A stretch of 64,000 nucleotides of DNA from Phycicoccus sonneratiae (GTDB lineage Bacteria; Actinomycetota; Actinomycetes; Actinomycetales; Dermatophilaceae), in assembly GCF_016887965.1 (NCBI RefSeq), contig NZ_JAFDVD010000001.1, forward strand, positions 62,001-126,000, read 5' to 3'. Numbering within the stretch: position 1 is the stretch's first letter; the number at the start of each line of letters is the position of its first letter. Shown one piece after another: positions 37,574-46,193 of this stretch. A program made the position numbers and the translations under genes. The notes under the pieces were generated by a model. That model had not been told where the DNA came from, did not search any database, and worked only from the letters and a program-made list of their open reading frames with translations.

Positions 37574-39142
37574 GTGATTCGTCGTGCTGTGTTCGCGTCC
37601 GTGCTCGTGGCGGCGGTGGCGGGAGGAGGTCAGGCCTCGGCGCTCGAGCACCGACCACCACCGGCCTCCGTGACGACGGCCGGCTCGGTCGCCGCCGTGC
37701 CGTCGGTGGCCGCGGCCCTCCCCGACCCCGGCGACCCGACGTGGAGCAAGGTCTTCGAGGACGGCTTCACCCAGACCCACGTGGCGACCACCGACGGCGA
37801 CCCGACCTACCCGGCCGTCTTCACGACGCCGGAGGGCCGCGCGATCTGGCGCAACATCGGGTCGGAGAAGGTGATGAACAACTGCGCGACGGTCGACACC
37901 TCGGGCGACGGCATCCTCACCGTCAACGCGAAGCCGCGCAACGCCGACACGGCCACGCATCCGTGGCGCTGCCGGATCACCTCGACCTCGACGTTCAGCG
38001 GTGGGACCTACGTGTTCGCCGCCAGGGTCAAGGTCCACGCCAGCACGGGGAACCTCTCGTCGTTCTGGCTCAACTCCGCGCTCGGCGGCGCGTACAACGA
38101 GATCGACGTCATCGAGGACGCCGGCACCGTGTCGCACCAGCAGGGGTGCAAGGCCACCGCCTCGCTGCCCTCCAACCACGGCACGACCGACGGTCCGTAC
38201 TACGGGTTCAACCACACCTACTACTCCTCGCGCTCGCCGAAGGACGTCGGCCGCAAGTTCTGCCTCCCGCAGGGCCGGGCCACGGCGCTGCACGACGGGG
38301 GCTTCCACACGTTCCACGTCGAGTGGACCCCGGGCGTCCCGATGCGCTTCTTCGTCGACGGCGTGCAGTCCGCCGAGTTCCCTGCGCAGTACTCCGTCGA
38401 CAGCCCGCTGACGGCGATCCTCACCAACGTCGACAAGCAGAACGGCAGCGCGACGTCCGGCTTCCAGGTCGACTGGGTCAAGGTGTGGAAGAAGAACCCG
38501 CCGCCCCCGCCGCCGGTGTGCAACGACAACGAGTGCTTCCGCGCCCAGCTCGGGACGCAGGCCTACACCTACCGGCCGAGCTCGAACGAGGCGAACCCGC
38601 AGCTGACCCGCATCGTCTTCGACAGCAAGTTCTACGCCGCCACCTACCCGGACGTCGTCGCCTGGGCCAACGGCAAGGTCGCGAGCCAGGGCGGGAACTT
38701 CTACGACCACGTCCAGTGGCACTGGCTGCACTACGGCATCCCGTGGGGGCGGACCGGGTCGGCGACCTTCGACCCCATCTTCTACATGAACGCCCAGCCC
38801 GACGTGTCCGCCGCCTACGGCTGGAACAACTACGCCGGCGCCATCTCGCACTACGTCTCGAACGGCCGGTTCGAGGGCCGGCGCGCCTCGCTCGCCTTCG
38901 ACCCGGGGTGGTACCGGGCCCGGTACGGCGACCTCGCCGGGTGGGCCAACTGGGCGGTCGTCGACCACTTCACGGTGTACGGCCTCAGCGAGGGGCGTCA
39001 GGGAGCCCCCGAGTTCGCCCCCGCCTGGTACATGGCCGTCAACTCGGACCTGCGCGCCGTCTACGGCTCGAACAACTACCGGGCCGGGCTGAGCCACTGG
39101 TACGCGCACGGCCGGGGCGAGGGACGTCCCGGCGCGCCGTGA
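37574..39142 (+). CDS. Secreted GH16 glycoside hydrolase with four C-terminal repeats
   Basis: A 522-aa protein. Signal peptide 1-23; GH16 jelly-roll at about 55-308 with the catalytic ExDxxE signature NEIDVIEDAG (E176, D178, E181); Pro linker (309-314) and a Cys pair (316, 321). Four repeats of about 40 residues follow (349-394, 399-438, 442-478, 481-521), each starting FDP/FxY, with PDV/GDL and ending in an EGR or similar motif. GH16 enzymes cut beta-glucans or galactans; the subfamily is not determinable by eye. The repeats may bind cell wall or polysaccharide. It is downstream of gluD but probably separately transcribed. Confidence 0.9.
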   Translation: MIRRAVFASVLVAAVAGGGQASALEHRPPPASVTTAGSVAAVPSVAAALPDPGDPTWSKVFEDGFTQTHVATTDGDPTYPAVFTTPEGRAIWRNIGSEKVMNNCATVDTSGDGILTVNAKPRNADTATHPWRCRITSTSTFSGGTYVFAARVKVHASTGNLSSFWLNSALGGAYNEIDVIEDAGTVSHQQGCKATASLPSNHGTTDGPYYGFNHTYYSSRSPKDVGRKFCLPQGRATALHDGGFHTFHVEWTPGVPMRFFVDGVQSAEFPAQYSVDSPLTAILTNVDKQNGSATSGFQVDWVKVWKKNPPPPPPVCNDNECFRAQLGTQAYTYRPSSNEANPQLTRIVFDSKFYAATYPDVVAWANGKVASQGGNFYDHVQWHWLHYGIPWGRTGSATFDPIFYMNAQPDVSAAYGWNNYAGAISHYVSNGRFEGRRASLAFDPGWYRARYGDLAGWANWAVVDHFTVYGLSEGRQGAPEFAPAWYMAVNSDLRAVYGSNNYRAGLSHWYAHGRGEGRPGAP

Positions 39143-39163
39143 CGGCACCCGTCGTGTGACGCG

Positions 39164-39198
39164 CGAAGGGCCCGGACCGAGGTGGTCCGGGCCCTTCG
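39164..39198. terminator. Perfect 15-bp stem-loop between GH16 and tRNA-Asn
   Basis: CGAAGGGCCCGGACC (39164-39178) pairs perfectly with 39184-39198 around a GAGGT loop. Its position between the convergent GH16 gene and tRNA-Asn suits a bidirectional terminator. Confidence 0.8.
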
Positions 39199-39203
39199 TC
39201 GCG

Positions 39204-39276
39204 CTCCCCCGGTTGGACTCGAACCAACAACCTGCCGATTAACAGTCGGCTGCTCTGCCAATTGAGCTACAGGGGA
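39204..39276 (-). tRNA. tRNA-Asn (GTT)
   Basis: 73 nucleotides on the minus strand. Acceptor TCCCCTG pairs with CGGGGGA, discriminator G; D arm GCTC/GAGC; anticodon loop CTGTTAA with anticodon GTT; T arm GTTGG/CCAAC with TTCGAGT. CCA is not encoded. TATCGT at 39312-39317 (minus strand) may be its -10. Confidence 0.97.
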
Positions 39277-39280
39277 AGGT

Positions 39281-39303
39281 CTGCTGCGGGATCGCCGCAG
39301 CAG
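39281..39303 (-). other. 9-bp hairpin in the tRNA-Asn leader
   Basis: CTGCTGCGG (39281-39289) and CCGCAGCAG (39295-39303) form a perfect stem with a five-base loop just upstream of the mature tRNA 5' end. It would sit in the precursor if transcription starts near 39305; a processing role is speculative. Confidence 0.4.
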
Positions 39304-39364
39304 CGCGCGCAACGATAGCAACACCCGGCCCACCGGTAGAAATCGGGGTGCCCGGTCGGCCGGC

Positions 39365-39895
39365 TCAGTCGAGGCCAACCTGCTCGCGCACCCGGGCCAG
39401 CCCGGCGCGCACCTGTTCGGCGACGTCCGGGTCGTCGGCGCGCACGCCGCGGCCGAGCACCGCCTGGCTGACGAGGGCGTTCGTCGCGAGGTCGCGGCGG
39501 ACCACCACCTTGGCGGTGCGCCGCAGCCCGAGGTCGAGGGCCTCCGCCAGCACCACCGACGCCTGGACCCGCTCGCGCAGGGTCTCCGGAAGCATCCCCG
39601 GCTCGGTGAGGACGACGCGCAGCGGGGGCCGGCCGTCGACCCAGGTGACGCGCAGCACCCCTCCCTCGCCCCACGTGCCGGCGTCGACGAGGTGCCACGG
39701 GCGCGAGAGCACGACCTCGGCAGCACCCTCCACGGAAGTCCGCACGACGTGCAGCCGGTGCCGGCCGGCGACGAGGGTCGTGCCGTCGTCGCCGGGCGCC
39801 CACGCCAGCAGGCGGTCACCCTCGGCCGGGTCGATCGCCGCGGCGACGTCGGCGGGGACCGGCGGGCGGCGCAGCCCGGTCCAGCGCAGCCTCAC
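39365..39895 (-). CDS. Hypothetical protein coupled to dnaG
   Basis: A 176-aa soluble protein from GTG 39895, overlapping the dnaG stop by four bases. It has a beta-rich N-terminal half (GRHRLHVVRTSVEGAAEVVLSRPWHLVDAGTW) and a helical C-terminal half (LRERVQASVVLAEALDLG). Proteins of this type are found after dnaG in several actinobacteria, but I know no function. The strict coupling suggests coexpression with primase. Confidence 0.75.
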   Translation of the reverse strand: MRLRWTGLRRPPVPADVAAAIDPAEGDRLLAWAPGDDGTTLVAGRHRLHVVRTSVEGAAEVVLSRPWHLVDAGTWGEGGVLRVTWVDGRPPLRVVLTEPGMLPETLRERVQASVVLAEALDLGLRRTAKVVVRRDLATNALVSQAVLGRGVRADDPDVAEQVRAGLARVREQVGLD

Positions 39896-41826
39896 GACGT
39901 CGCCCCCTGCCGCAGCCGCACCCGTTCGAGCTCGAGCGCGTGGAGGCTCGTCGTACGCTCGCGCAGGGCGTCGGGGCCGGCGTCGGGGTCGTTCTGCACG
40001 CGGCGCAGGGTCGCCATCGCGTCGGCGATCTGCCGGCCGAGGTGGGCGTCGCGGACCCCGACGACGAGGCTGTCGAGGTAGCGCTTGGGGGGCAGCCCGG
40101 TGGAGACGTCGTAGCGGACCGGCAGCGGCGCGACCGAGAGCTCGGCGACGAGCGGCTTGACCGGCACCGGCGCCGCCTCTCCCACCGCCGAGACCCAGGC
40201 GGCGGTCGACCCGGTGCGCGCCCCGGCGGCCAGGGCGATGCGGATGCCGTCGAGGACGGCCCGGTGCGCCGGCGCGGTGAGCGCCTCGGGCACGAGGGTG
40301 TCGAGGACGGCGTCGGGGAACTGCGACGGGTGCTGGACGACGGCCTGGAGCAGCTGGCGCTCGGCGGCGACGACCGGGTCGCGCAGGTCGGGGGCCGGGA
40401 GTCCCGGGGCGTCGGCCGGCCCCGGCTCGGGGACCTCGTCGGTGCCGGACGGGCGGCGCTCGTGCTCGTCGGGGGGCACGAGCTTCGGGGCGTGGCGCAC
40501 GGCGTCGGCGAGCTGCTCGACCTCGAGGCCCAGCCACCCCGACACCGTGCGCGTGTACTCCGGGCGCAGGCTGGCGTCGCGGATCGAGCCGATGATGGGC
40601 GCGACGGCCTTCATCGCCTGCACCCGGCCCTCGGCGGTCTCGAGGTCGAAGCGGCGGATGGTCGTGCGCACGGCGAACTCGAACATCGGGACGGCGTCGT
40701 CGACGAGGGCCGCGACGGCGGCGTCGCCCTTGGCCAGGCGCAGCTCGCAGGGGTCCATCCCGTCGGGCGCGACGGCGACGAAGGACTGCGCGACCCAGCG
40801 CTGGTCCTGCCCGAAGGCCTTCATCGCCGCAGCCTGGCCAGCCTTGTCGCCGTCGAAGGTGAAGACGACCTTGGCGGGCGCCTGGTCGGCCTCGTCACGC
40901 ATGATCCGCCGGAGGATCTTGATGTGCTCGACGCCGAACGCCGTGCCGCAGGTGGCCACGGCCGCCTCGACGCCGGAGAGGTGCGCGGCCATGACGTCGG
41001 TGTAGCCCTCGACGACGACCGCCCGGCGGTCGTCGCGGATCGCCTTCTTCGCGAGGTCGAGGCCGTAGAGCACGGTCGACTTCTTGTAGATGGGCGTCTC
41101 GGAGGTGTTGAGGTACTTCGCGGCGATGCGGTCGTCGTCGAAGAGCCGCCGGGCGCCGAAGCCGACGGTGTCGCCGGTGGTGTCGCGGATCGGCCAGACG
41201 AGCCGCCCGCGGAACCGGTCGTAGAGGCCCCGGCTGCCGCGGCCGGAGAGCCCGCCGGTGACGAGCTCGTCGTCGGTGAACCCGCGCTGGAGCAGGTGAC
41301 GGGTGAGGGCGTCGCCGTCCCCGGGGGCGAAGCCGACGCCGAAGTGCTCGACCGCCGCACCGTCGAACCCCCGCTCGCGCAGGAAGTCGCGACCGGTGCG
41401 GGCGTCGGTGCGGGTGCGGTCGAGGAGCAGGCCGGTGTAGTACTCCTCGGCCGTGCGGTGCGCCTCGAGGAGCCGCGAGCGCTTGCCGAGCGAGGTGCCG
41501 CCCTCGCGCGGGCCGCCCCCCTCCTCGTACCGCAGCTCCATGCCGGCCTTGGCGGCGAGGCGCTCGACGGCCTCGGTGAACGTGAGGTGCTCGACCTTCT
41601 GCACGAAGCTGATGACGTCGCCGCCCTCGCCGCAGCCGAAGCAGTGGTAGCTGCCGACCGTGGGGCGCACGGTGAAGCTCGGGGTCTTCTCGTCGTGGAA
41701 CGGGCAGAGCCCCTTGAGCGAGCCGACGCCGGCCGGGCGCAGCGTGACGTGGTCGCGGACGACGTCCTCGATGGACGACCGCTCCTTGACCGACGCGACG
41801 TCCTCGGCCCTGATCCGACCCGGCAC
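39892..41826 (-). CDS. dnaG: DNA primase
   Basis: A 644-aa primase that makes RNA primers at the replication fork. The N-terminal CHC2 zinc finger is CPFHDEKTPSF followed by YHCFGCG; the TOPRIM core has VVVEGYTDVMAAH and FTFDGDKAGQAA; the C terminus (about 490-640) is the DnaB-binding helical domain. GTG 41826 gives the standard MPGRI start. dgt is 68 bp upstream on the same strand, the conserved mycobacterial order (Rv2343c-Rv2344c). Confidence 0.97.
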   Translation of the reverse strand: MPGRIRAEDVASVKERSSIEDVVRDHVTLRPAGVGSLKGLCPFHDEKTPSFTVRPTVGSYHCFGCGEGGDVISFVQKVEHLTFTEAVERLAAKAGMELRYEEGGGPREGGTSLGKRSRLLEAHRTAEEYYTGLLLDRTRTDARTGRDFLRERGFDGAAVEHFGVGFAPGDGDALTRHLLQRGFTDDELVTGGLSGRGSRGLYDRFRGRLVWPIRDTTGDTVGFGARRLFDDDRIAAKYLNTSETPIYKKSTVLYGLDLAKKAIRDDRRAVVVEGYTDVMAAHLSGVEAAVATCGTAFGVEHIKILRRIMRDEADQAPAKVVFTFDGDKAGQAAAMKAFGQDQRWVAQSFVAVAPDGMDPCELRLAKGDAAVAALVDDAVPMFEFAVRTTIRRFDLETAEGRVQAMKAVAPIIGSIRDASLRPEYTRTVSGWLGLEVEQLADAVRHAPKLVPPDEHERRPSGTDEVPEPGPADAPGLPAPDLRDPVVAAERQLLQAVVQHPSQFPDAVLDTLVPEALTAPAHRAVLDGIRIALAAGARTGSTAAWVSAVGEAAPVPVKPLVAELSVAPLPVRYDVSTGLPPKRYLDSLVVGVRDAHLGRQIADAMATLRRVQNDPDAGPDALRERTTSLHALELERVRLRQGATS

Positions 41827-41894
41827 CCGACCCCAACCCTTCTCGACTCGTGCGTGAGTCTAGGTCGTGGGGGTGTCGGGCCGCCGGGCGGTGC

Positions 41895-43127
41895 TCAGCG
41901 CCGGCACCACCGGCGGTGCAGCTCGAGGGCGCGCACGTCGGTGAGGGAGGCGACCTGGTCGACGACGACCCGCAGCGCGGCGCCGTCGTCGGGGGCGTCG
42001 TCGTGGTCCGCGCGCAGGGCGGGGTCGAGGCGCGAGGGGTCGGCCTCGTACGCGGCGACGAGCTCGGCGACGACCTCGCGCTGCTCCTCGTACACCGCCA
42101 CGCGCTCGGCGGCGAGCATCACGTAGCGGGCGGCCACGGCCTTGAGGACGACCGTCTCGGCGCGGGCGCCGTCGGGGACGACGAGCGAGGCCTCGTGGCG
42201 CACGAGGGCGCCGTCACCGTGGGCCTCCCGGGTCGCGCTCTCGACGGCGACGGCGAAGCGACCGATGAGGCGCGAGGTCATGTCCTTGAGGGCGGCCAGC
42301 GCGCGGCGCGAGCCGTCGTGGGCCTCGGGCACCGCCCCGGAGGCGAGGACCCGCTCGAGGGCGGCCCCGAGCTCGTCGCCGTCGAACCCGCCGCCGTACA
42401 CCCGGGCCGCGACCTCGAGGACCGCCTCGACGTCGGCGCGGTCGCGCAGCCGGCGCGGGTCGAGCCATCCGGAGGCGACGGCGTCCTCGACGTCGTGCAC
42501 CGAGTAGGCGACGTCGTCGGACCAGTCCATCACCTCGGCCTCGAAGGACCGCCGGCTCTCCGGGGCCCCGGCGCGCACCCAGGCGAAGACGTCGAGGTCG
42601 TCCTCGTAGACGCCGAACTTCGTCGTGGGAGAGGGCGACCCGCCACGGCGCCACGGGTACTTCGTCGAGGCGTCGAGGCTGGCGCGGGTGAGGTTGAGCC
42701 CGGCGGGCCGCCCGTCGGGGTGCGTGCGCTTGGCCTCGAGGCGGGTGAGCAGGCGCAGGGTCTGGGCGTTGCCCTCGAAGCCGCCGATGCCGGCCGCGAC
42801 GGCGTCGAGCGCGGTCTCGCCGTTGTGGCCGAAGGGCGGGTGGCCGAGGTCGTGGGCGAGGCAGGCGGTGTCGACGACGTCGGCGTTGCAGCCGAGCGCC
42901 GCCCCGAGCTCGCGGCCGATCTGGGCCACCTCGAGCGAGTGCGTCAGCCGGTTGCGGACGAAGTCGTCGGACGCCGGGGCGACGACCTGGGTCTTGGCCG
43001 AGAGCCGGCGCAGGGCCGAGGAGTGCAGGACGCGGGCGCGGTCGCGCGCGAAGTCGTCACGGTCGGAACGCTTCTGGGCGGGGTCCTCCGCGACCCAGCG
43101 CTCCCGGTCGCGCGCGGAGTACGTCAC
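41895..43127 (-). CDS. dgt: Deoxyguanosinetriphosphate triphosphohydrolase-like protein
   Basis: A 410-aa HD-domain dNTP triphosphohydrolase. RLTHSLEVAQIGRELG supplies the first His, ACLAHDLGHPPFGHNGE the HD pair and following residues, and MDWSDDVAYSVHDVEDA the last Asp. The family (dgt type 2) trims dNTP pools. GTG 43127 lies ten bases beyond the stop of the next upstream gene, so an operon with dnaG is likely. Confidence 0.95.
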   Translation of the reverse strand: MTYSARDRERWVAEDPAQKRSDRDDFARDRARVLHSSALRRLSAKTQVVAPASDDFVRNRLTHSLEVAQIGRELGAALGCNADVVDTACLAHDLGHPPFGHNGETALDAVAAGIGGFEGNAQTLRLLTRLEAKRTHPDGRPAGLNLTRASLDASTKYPWRRGGSPSPTTKFGVYEDDLDVFAWVRAGAPESRRSFEAEVMDWSDDVAYSVHDVEDAVASGWLDPRRLRDRADVEAVLEVAARVYGGGFDGDELGAALERVLASGAVPEAHDGSRRALAALKDMTSRLIGRFAVAVESATREAHGDGALVRHEASLVVPDGARAETVVLKAVAARYVMLAAERVAVYEEQREVVAELVAAYEADPSRLDPALRADHDDAPDDGAALRVVVDQVASLTDVRALELHRRWCRR

Positions 43128-43137
43128 GCGGTGGAGC

Positions 43138-43806
43138 CTACGACCCTCGCGCGGCCTCGGCGGCGGCGGCGGCCCGGGCCACCCAGCCGGGCACGTCGCC
43201 GTAGCGCTGGAACTTCACGAGCCGGCCGGCGGCGCAGTCCTCGACGAGCATCGCCAGCCGGCGGGCCCGGGTGGCCTCCTGCTTGGCCTCGTGCAGCCAG
43301 TGCGTGACGATCTTGCGGTACCCGGCCGTGGCGGCGTCCCAGAAGGCGGCCGCGGCGGGGTCGGCCCGCACTGTCGCCTCCTCGTCGGCCGTGAGCACGG
43401 CATCGGGGCGCTCGAAGGAGTAGACGCCCGTGCGGTCCTCGCGCCGCTGGGCGAAGGCGGCCAGGCCGCTCGGCTGCATCCGACCCTGCGCCGTGAGCTC
43501 CTCGACCGCGGTGACGTTGACGGCGCTCCAGTTGCTGCCCGTGCGCCGCGGGGTCCAGCGCTGGCGCCGGGCGTGCTCGTCGATGCGCTCGGCGCGGCTG
43601 TCGATCCAGCCCCAGCAGAGCGCCTCGCGGACGGCCTCGGCCCAGGTAATGCCGCCGCGGCCGGAGTCCTTCTTCCACAGCCCCATCCAGAGGTCGGGCG
43701 CGGTGTCGTGGTTCGCCGCGAGCCAGCGACCGAACTCGGCGCCGTCCGCGAAGAACAGCGCCGGCTTCTCGGGGGTGCCGCCGGGGGTGCCGATGCTCTC
43801 GCTCAC
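43138..43806 (-). CDS. YdeI/OmpD-associated family protein
   Basis: A 222-aa protein with FFADGAEFGRWLAANHDT, WAEAVREALCWGWIDSRAERID and RRTGSNWSAVNV, all typical of the YdeI family, members of which have been linked to antimicrobial-peptide and bacteriocin protection in other bacteria. The biochemical role is unknown. GTG 43806 is chosen for homology; the open frame upstream is Cys/Gly-rich. Confidence 0.85.
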   Translation of the reverse strand: MSESIGTPGGTPEKPALFFADGAEFGRWLAANHDTAPDLWMGLWKKDSGRGGITWAEAVREALCWGWIDSRAERIDEHARRQRWTPRRTGSNWSAVNVTAVEELTAQGRMQPSGLAAFAQRREDRTGVYSFERPDAVLTADEEATVRADPAAAAFWDAATAGYRKIVTHWLHEAKQEATRARRLAMLVEDCAAGRLVKFQRYGDVPGWVARAAAAAEAARGS

Positions 43807-43860
43807 CCGCCCATCCTGCCCGCCACCCCCGACAGCGCACAGCACCCGTGGACGACCGGG

Positions 43861-43894
43861 CGGTGGACCCGGGGTCCGTCGGCCGGTGGACCCG
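43861..43894. repeat. Two 11-bp direct repeats in a divergent promoter region
   Basis: CGGTGGACCCG occurs at 43861-43871 and 43884-43894, and a partial copy (CCGTGGACG) lies near 43847. They sit between the divergent YdeI-like gene and the small membrane gene at 43925. Confidence 0.45.
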
Positions 43895-43924
43895 CAGCGG
43901 GGTGGCGCCGCCTAGGGTCGAGGC

Positions 43925-44113
43925 ATGAACCGTCGGTACCTCGCGTTCGCCGCCCTCGCCATCACGCTGCTCTACGGAGCGAGCTTCGCGCTCTTCGACG
44001 AGACGCCGAAGGGCTACGCCGCGATCGGCGGGGTCGTCGTCGCGCTGGCGTGGATCTCGGTCGGCGTGTTCGGGCGGGACGACGGCCCCGGCCGCGACCG
44101 CACCCGGGGCTGA
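43925..44113 (+). CDS. Small two-helix membrane protein
   Basis: A 62-aa protein from ATG 43925. Helices at about 5-24 and 32-50, with a charged C-terminal tail (GRDDGPGRDRTRG). TAGGGT about 10 bases before the start resembles a -10 for a leaderless transcript. It is convergent with dus. No family is recognised. Confidence 0.65.
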   Translation: MNRRYLAFAALAITLLYGASFALFDETPKGYAAIGGVVVALAWISVGVFGRDDGPGRDRTRG

Positions 44114-44119
44114 CGCGCC

Positions 44120-45343
44120 TCAGCCGCCGGAGACCGACAGCTCGGCCTGGGCCACCTGGGCCCGCTGGGCCTCGTCGAGCTCGCGCCCGCGCAGCCAGTT
44201 CTCCGGCAGCGCGACGACCCGCGGCGAGCCGGCCCGGCCGCGCGGGCCCTCGGCCGGCTCCCCCGGCCACGGCGCGTCGAGGTCCATCGACCCGATGAGG
44301 TCGTCGAGGGCGGCGAGCGAGTCGACGAGCGCCAGCTGGTTGCGCACCGTCGACCCGGCCGGGAAGCCCTTGAGGTACCAGGCGATGTGCTTGCGGATGT
44401 CGCGGCAGCCGCGCAGCTCGTCGCCGTCGTAGAAGTCGACGAGGTACTCGGCGTGCCGGCGCAGCACCGACGTCACCTCGCGCAGCCCCGGCCGCACCCG
44501 CGCGTCGGACCCGGCGAACGCCGCCGCGAGGTCGGTGAAGAGCCACGGCCGGCCGAGGCACCCGCGTCCGACGACGACGCCGTCGCACCCGGTGCGCCGC
44601 ACCATCTCGAGCGCGTCCTCCGCCGACCAGATGTCACCGTTGCCGAGCACCGGCACGGAGGTGACGGCCTCCTTGAGCCGCGCGATGGCCTCCCAGTCGG
44701 CCTGCCCCGAGTACGCCTGGGCCGCCGTCCGGCCGTGCAGCGCGACCGCCGCCGCCCCCTCGGCCTCGGCGATCCGCCCGGCGTCGAGGTAGGTGACGTG
44801 CTCGGCGTCGATGCCGACCCGCATCTTGACGGTGACCGGCACGTCGTGGCGCGACGCCTCCCGGACGACCGCGGAGACGATCCCCCGGAACAGGTCGGTC
44901 TTCCACGGCAGCGCCGCGCCGCCGCCCTTGCGCGTGACCTTGGGGACCGGGCAGCCGAAGTTGAGGTCGATGTGGTCGGCGAGGTCCTCGGTGACGAGCA
45001 TCCGGGCGGCCAGGCCGGCCGTCGCGGGGTCGACCGAGTACAGCTGCACCGAGCGCGGCGTCTCCTCGGGCCCGTGCGAGATGAGCCGCATCGTCTCGGG
45101 GGTCCGCTCGACGAGGGCGCGCGAGGTGACCATCTCGGCGACGTAGAGGCTGCTGGCGCCGGACGCACCGCCCGCCTCGAGCCCGGCCGCCCCGTACTCG
45201 CGGCACAGCAGGCGGAAGGCCCTGTTGGTGATGCCGGCCATCGGCGCGAGGACGACGGGCGACTCGATGACGTGGCGGCCGATGTGCAGCGGCGGCAGCA
45301 CGGGCGCGGTGGCGGTGGCGGTGGCGGTGGTGGTGGTGGTCAT
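44120..45343 (-). CDS. dus: tRNA-dihydrouridine synthase
   Basis: A 407-aa FMN enzyme that reduces tRNA uridines. VVLAPMAGITNRAFR (FMN loop), NFGCPVPKVTRKGGGAAL (catalytic Cys), VTVKMRVGI, ALHGRTAAQAYSG and VLGNGDIWSAEDA are all canonical for the DusB group; the C-terminal helical tRNA-binding domain follows. ATG 45343 begins MTTTTTATATATAP, encoded by a GGT/GGC microsatellite; ATG 45355 would add four residues. Confidence 0.95.
   Translation of the reverse strand: MTTTTTATATATAPVLPPLHIGRHVIESPVVLAPMAGITNRAFRLLCREYGAAGLEAGGASGASSLYVAEMVTSRALVERTPETMRLISHGPEETPRSVQLYSVDPATAGLAARMLVTEDLADHIDLNFGCPVPKVTRKGGGAALPWKTDLFRGIVSAVVREASRHDVPVTVKMRVGIDAEHVTYLDAGRIAEAEGAAAVALHGRTAAQAYSGQADWEAIARLKEAVTSVPVLGNGDIWSAEDALEMVRRTGCDGVVVGRGCLGRPWLFTDLAAAFAGSDARVRPGLREVTSVLRRHAEYLVDFYDGDELRGCRDIRKHIAWYLKGFPAGSTVRNQLALVDSLAALDDLIGSMDLDAPWPGEPAEGPRGRAGSPRVVALPENWLRGRELDEAQRAQVAQAELSVSGG
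45308..45340. repeat. GGT/GGC microsatellite in the dus N-terminus
   Basis: Three GGTGGC units followed by four or more GGT units, 33 bases, encode the Thr/Ala-repeat start of Dus just after its ATG. All units are multiples of three, so slippage would alter length but not frame. Confidence 0.7.
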
Positions 45344-45398
45344 GGCGCCGCCCATTGTCGCCCGGGCCGGGCCCGGACCGTGAATCGGCGCCGGGCGG

Positions 45399-46130
45399 TC
45401 AGGCCGGACGGCGGGCCCAGGAGACGAGCTCCCAGAGGGCGGCGACGGTCTCGGCGGGGTGGGTCAGCGGGAAGACGTGCAGGCCGCGCGGGACGGTGAC
45501 GACGTGCACCCACGGCGCCGAGCGGGCGGCCCGACGGAAGCGCCGGACGTCGACCCGCAGCTGGTCGAGCTGGCCGTTGACGAGCAGCACCGGCGCCGTG
45601 ACCCCGGCGAGCATCTCCGGGCGGCACTGCCCCATGACCCCGGCCCAGGCGTCCGGGATGCCGTCGAAGCCGTAGCCGGCCTCCTTGAGCAGGGCCGCGA
45701 ACGCCGGCGGCAGCAGGGCGTCGAACTGGCGGTCCAGCGCCCGGGCCATCCGGTCCGGGCCGAGGCGGTGCTCGACTCGGGCCAGCCCCCGGTAGAGCGC
45801 GGCGCCGGGGCCCGCCGGCACGGCCGACGCCCCGAGCAGCCCGAGGCCGTGCAGGCGCGTCGGGTTCCGGGCCGCCCACGCCATCGCCACGTACCCGCCG
45901 AGGCTGTGCCCCGCGAGGACCACCGGGACGCCGTCGTCGGTGCCGACCGCCTCGCCCACGACCTCGAGGGCGCCGTCCCAGGTGAACGGCTCGCCGCGGC
46001 GGGCGCCGTGCGCGGGCAGGTCGGGGAGGACGAGGTCGACGTCCGGCCCGAGGAGGGCGGGGTAGCGCGCCCACATCGCCCGGCTCAGCTGGGAGCCGTG
46101 GACGAGGACGAGCCGGACGCGAGGAGCCAC
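45399..46130 (-). CDS. Alpha/beta hydrolase
   Basis: A 243-aa hydrolase with an intact triad: LVHGSQLSRAMW (oxyanion region), AGHSLGGYVAMAW (Ser), LLVNGQLDQLRVD (Asp) and VPRGLHVFPLTHP (His). GTG 46130 gives a compact family-length product. Substrate unknown. It is divergent from sseA and 44 bases upstream of dus on the same strand. Confidence 0.82.
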   Translation of the reverse strand: MAPRVRLVLVHGSQLSRAMWARYPALLGPDVDLVLPDLPAHGARRGEPFTWDGALEVVGEAVGTDDGVPVVLAGHSLGGYVAMAWAARNPTRLHGLGLLGASAVPAGPGAALYRGLARVEHRLGPDRMARALDRQFDALLPPAFAALLKEAGYGFDGIPDAWAGVMGQCRPEMLAGVTAPVLLVNGQLDQLRVDVRRFRRAARSAPWVHVVTVPRGLHVFPLTHPAETVAALWELVSWARRPA

Positions 46131-46193
46131 CCGGCCATCCTCGCGCACCGCTGCACACCACCCCGGCCCGGGCGCCGGTGGTTGGATGAGCCG

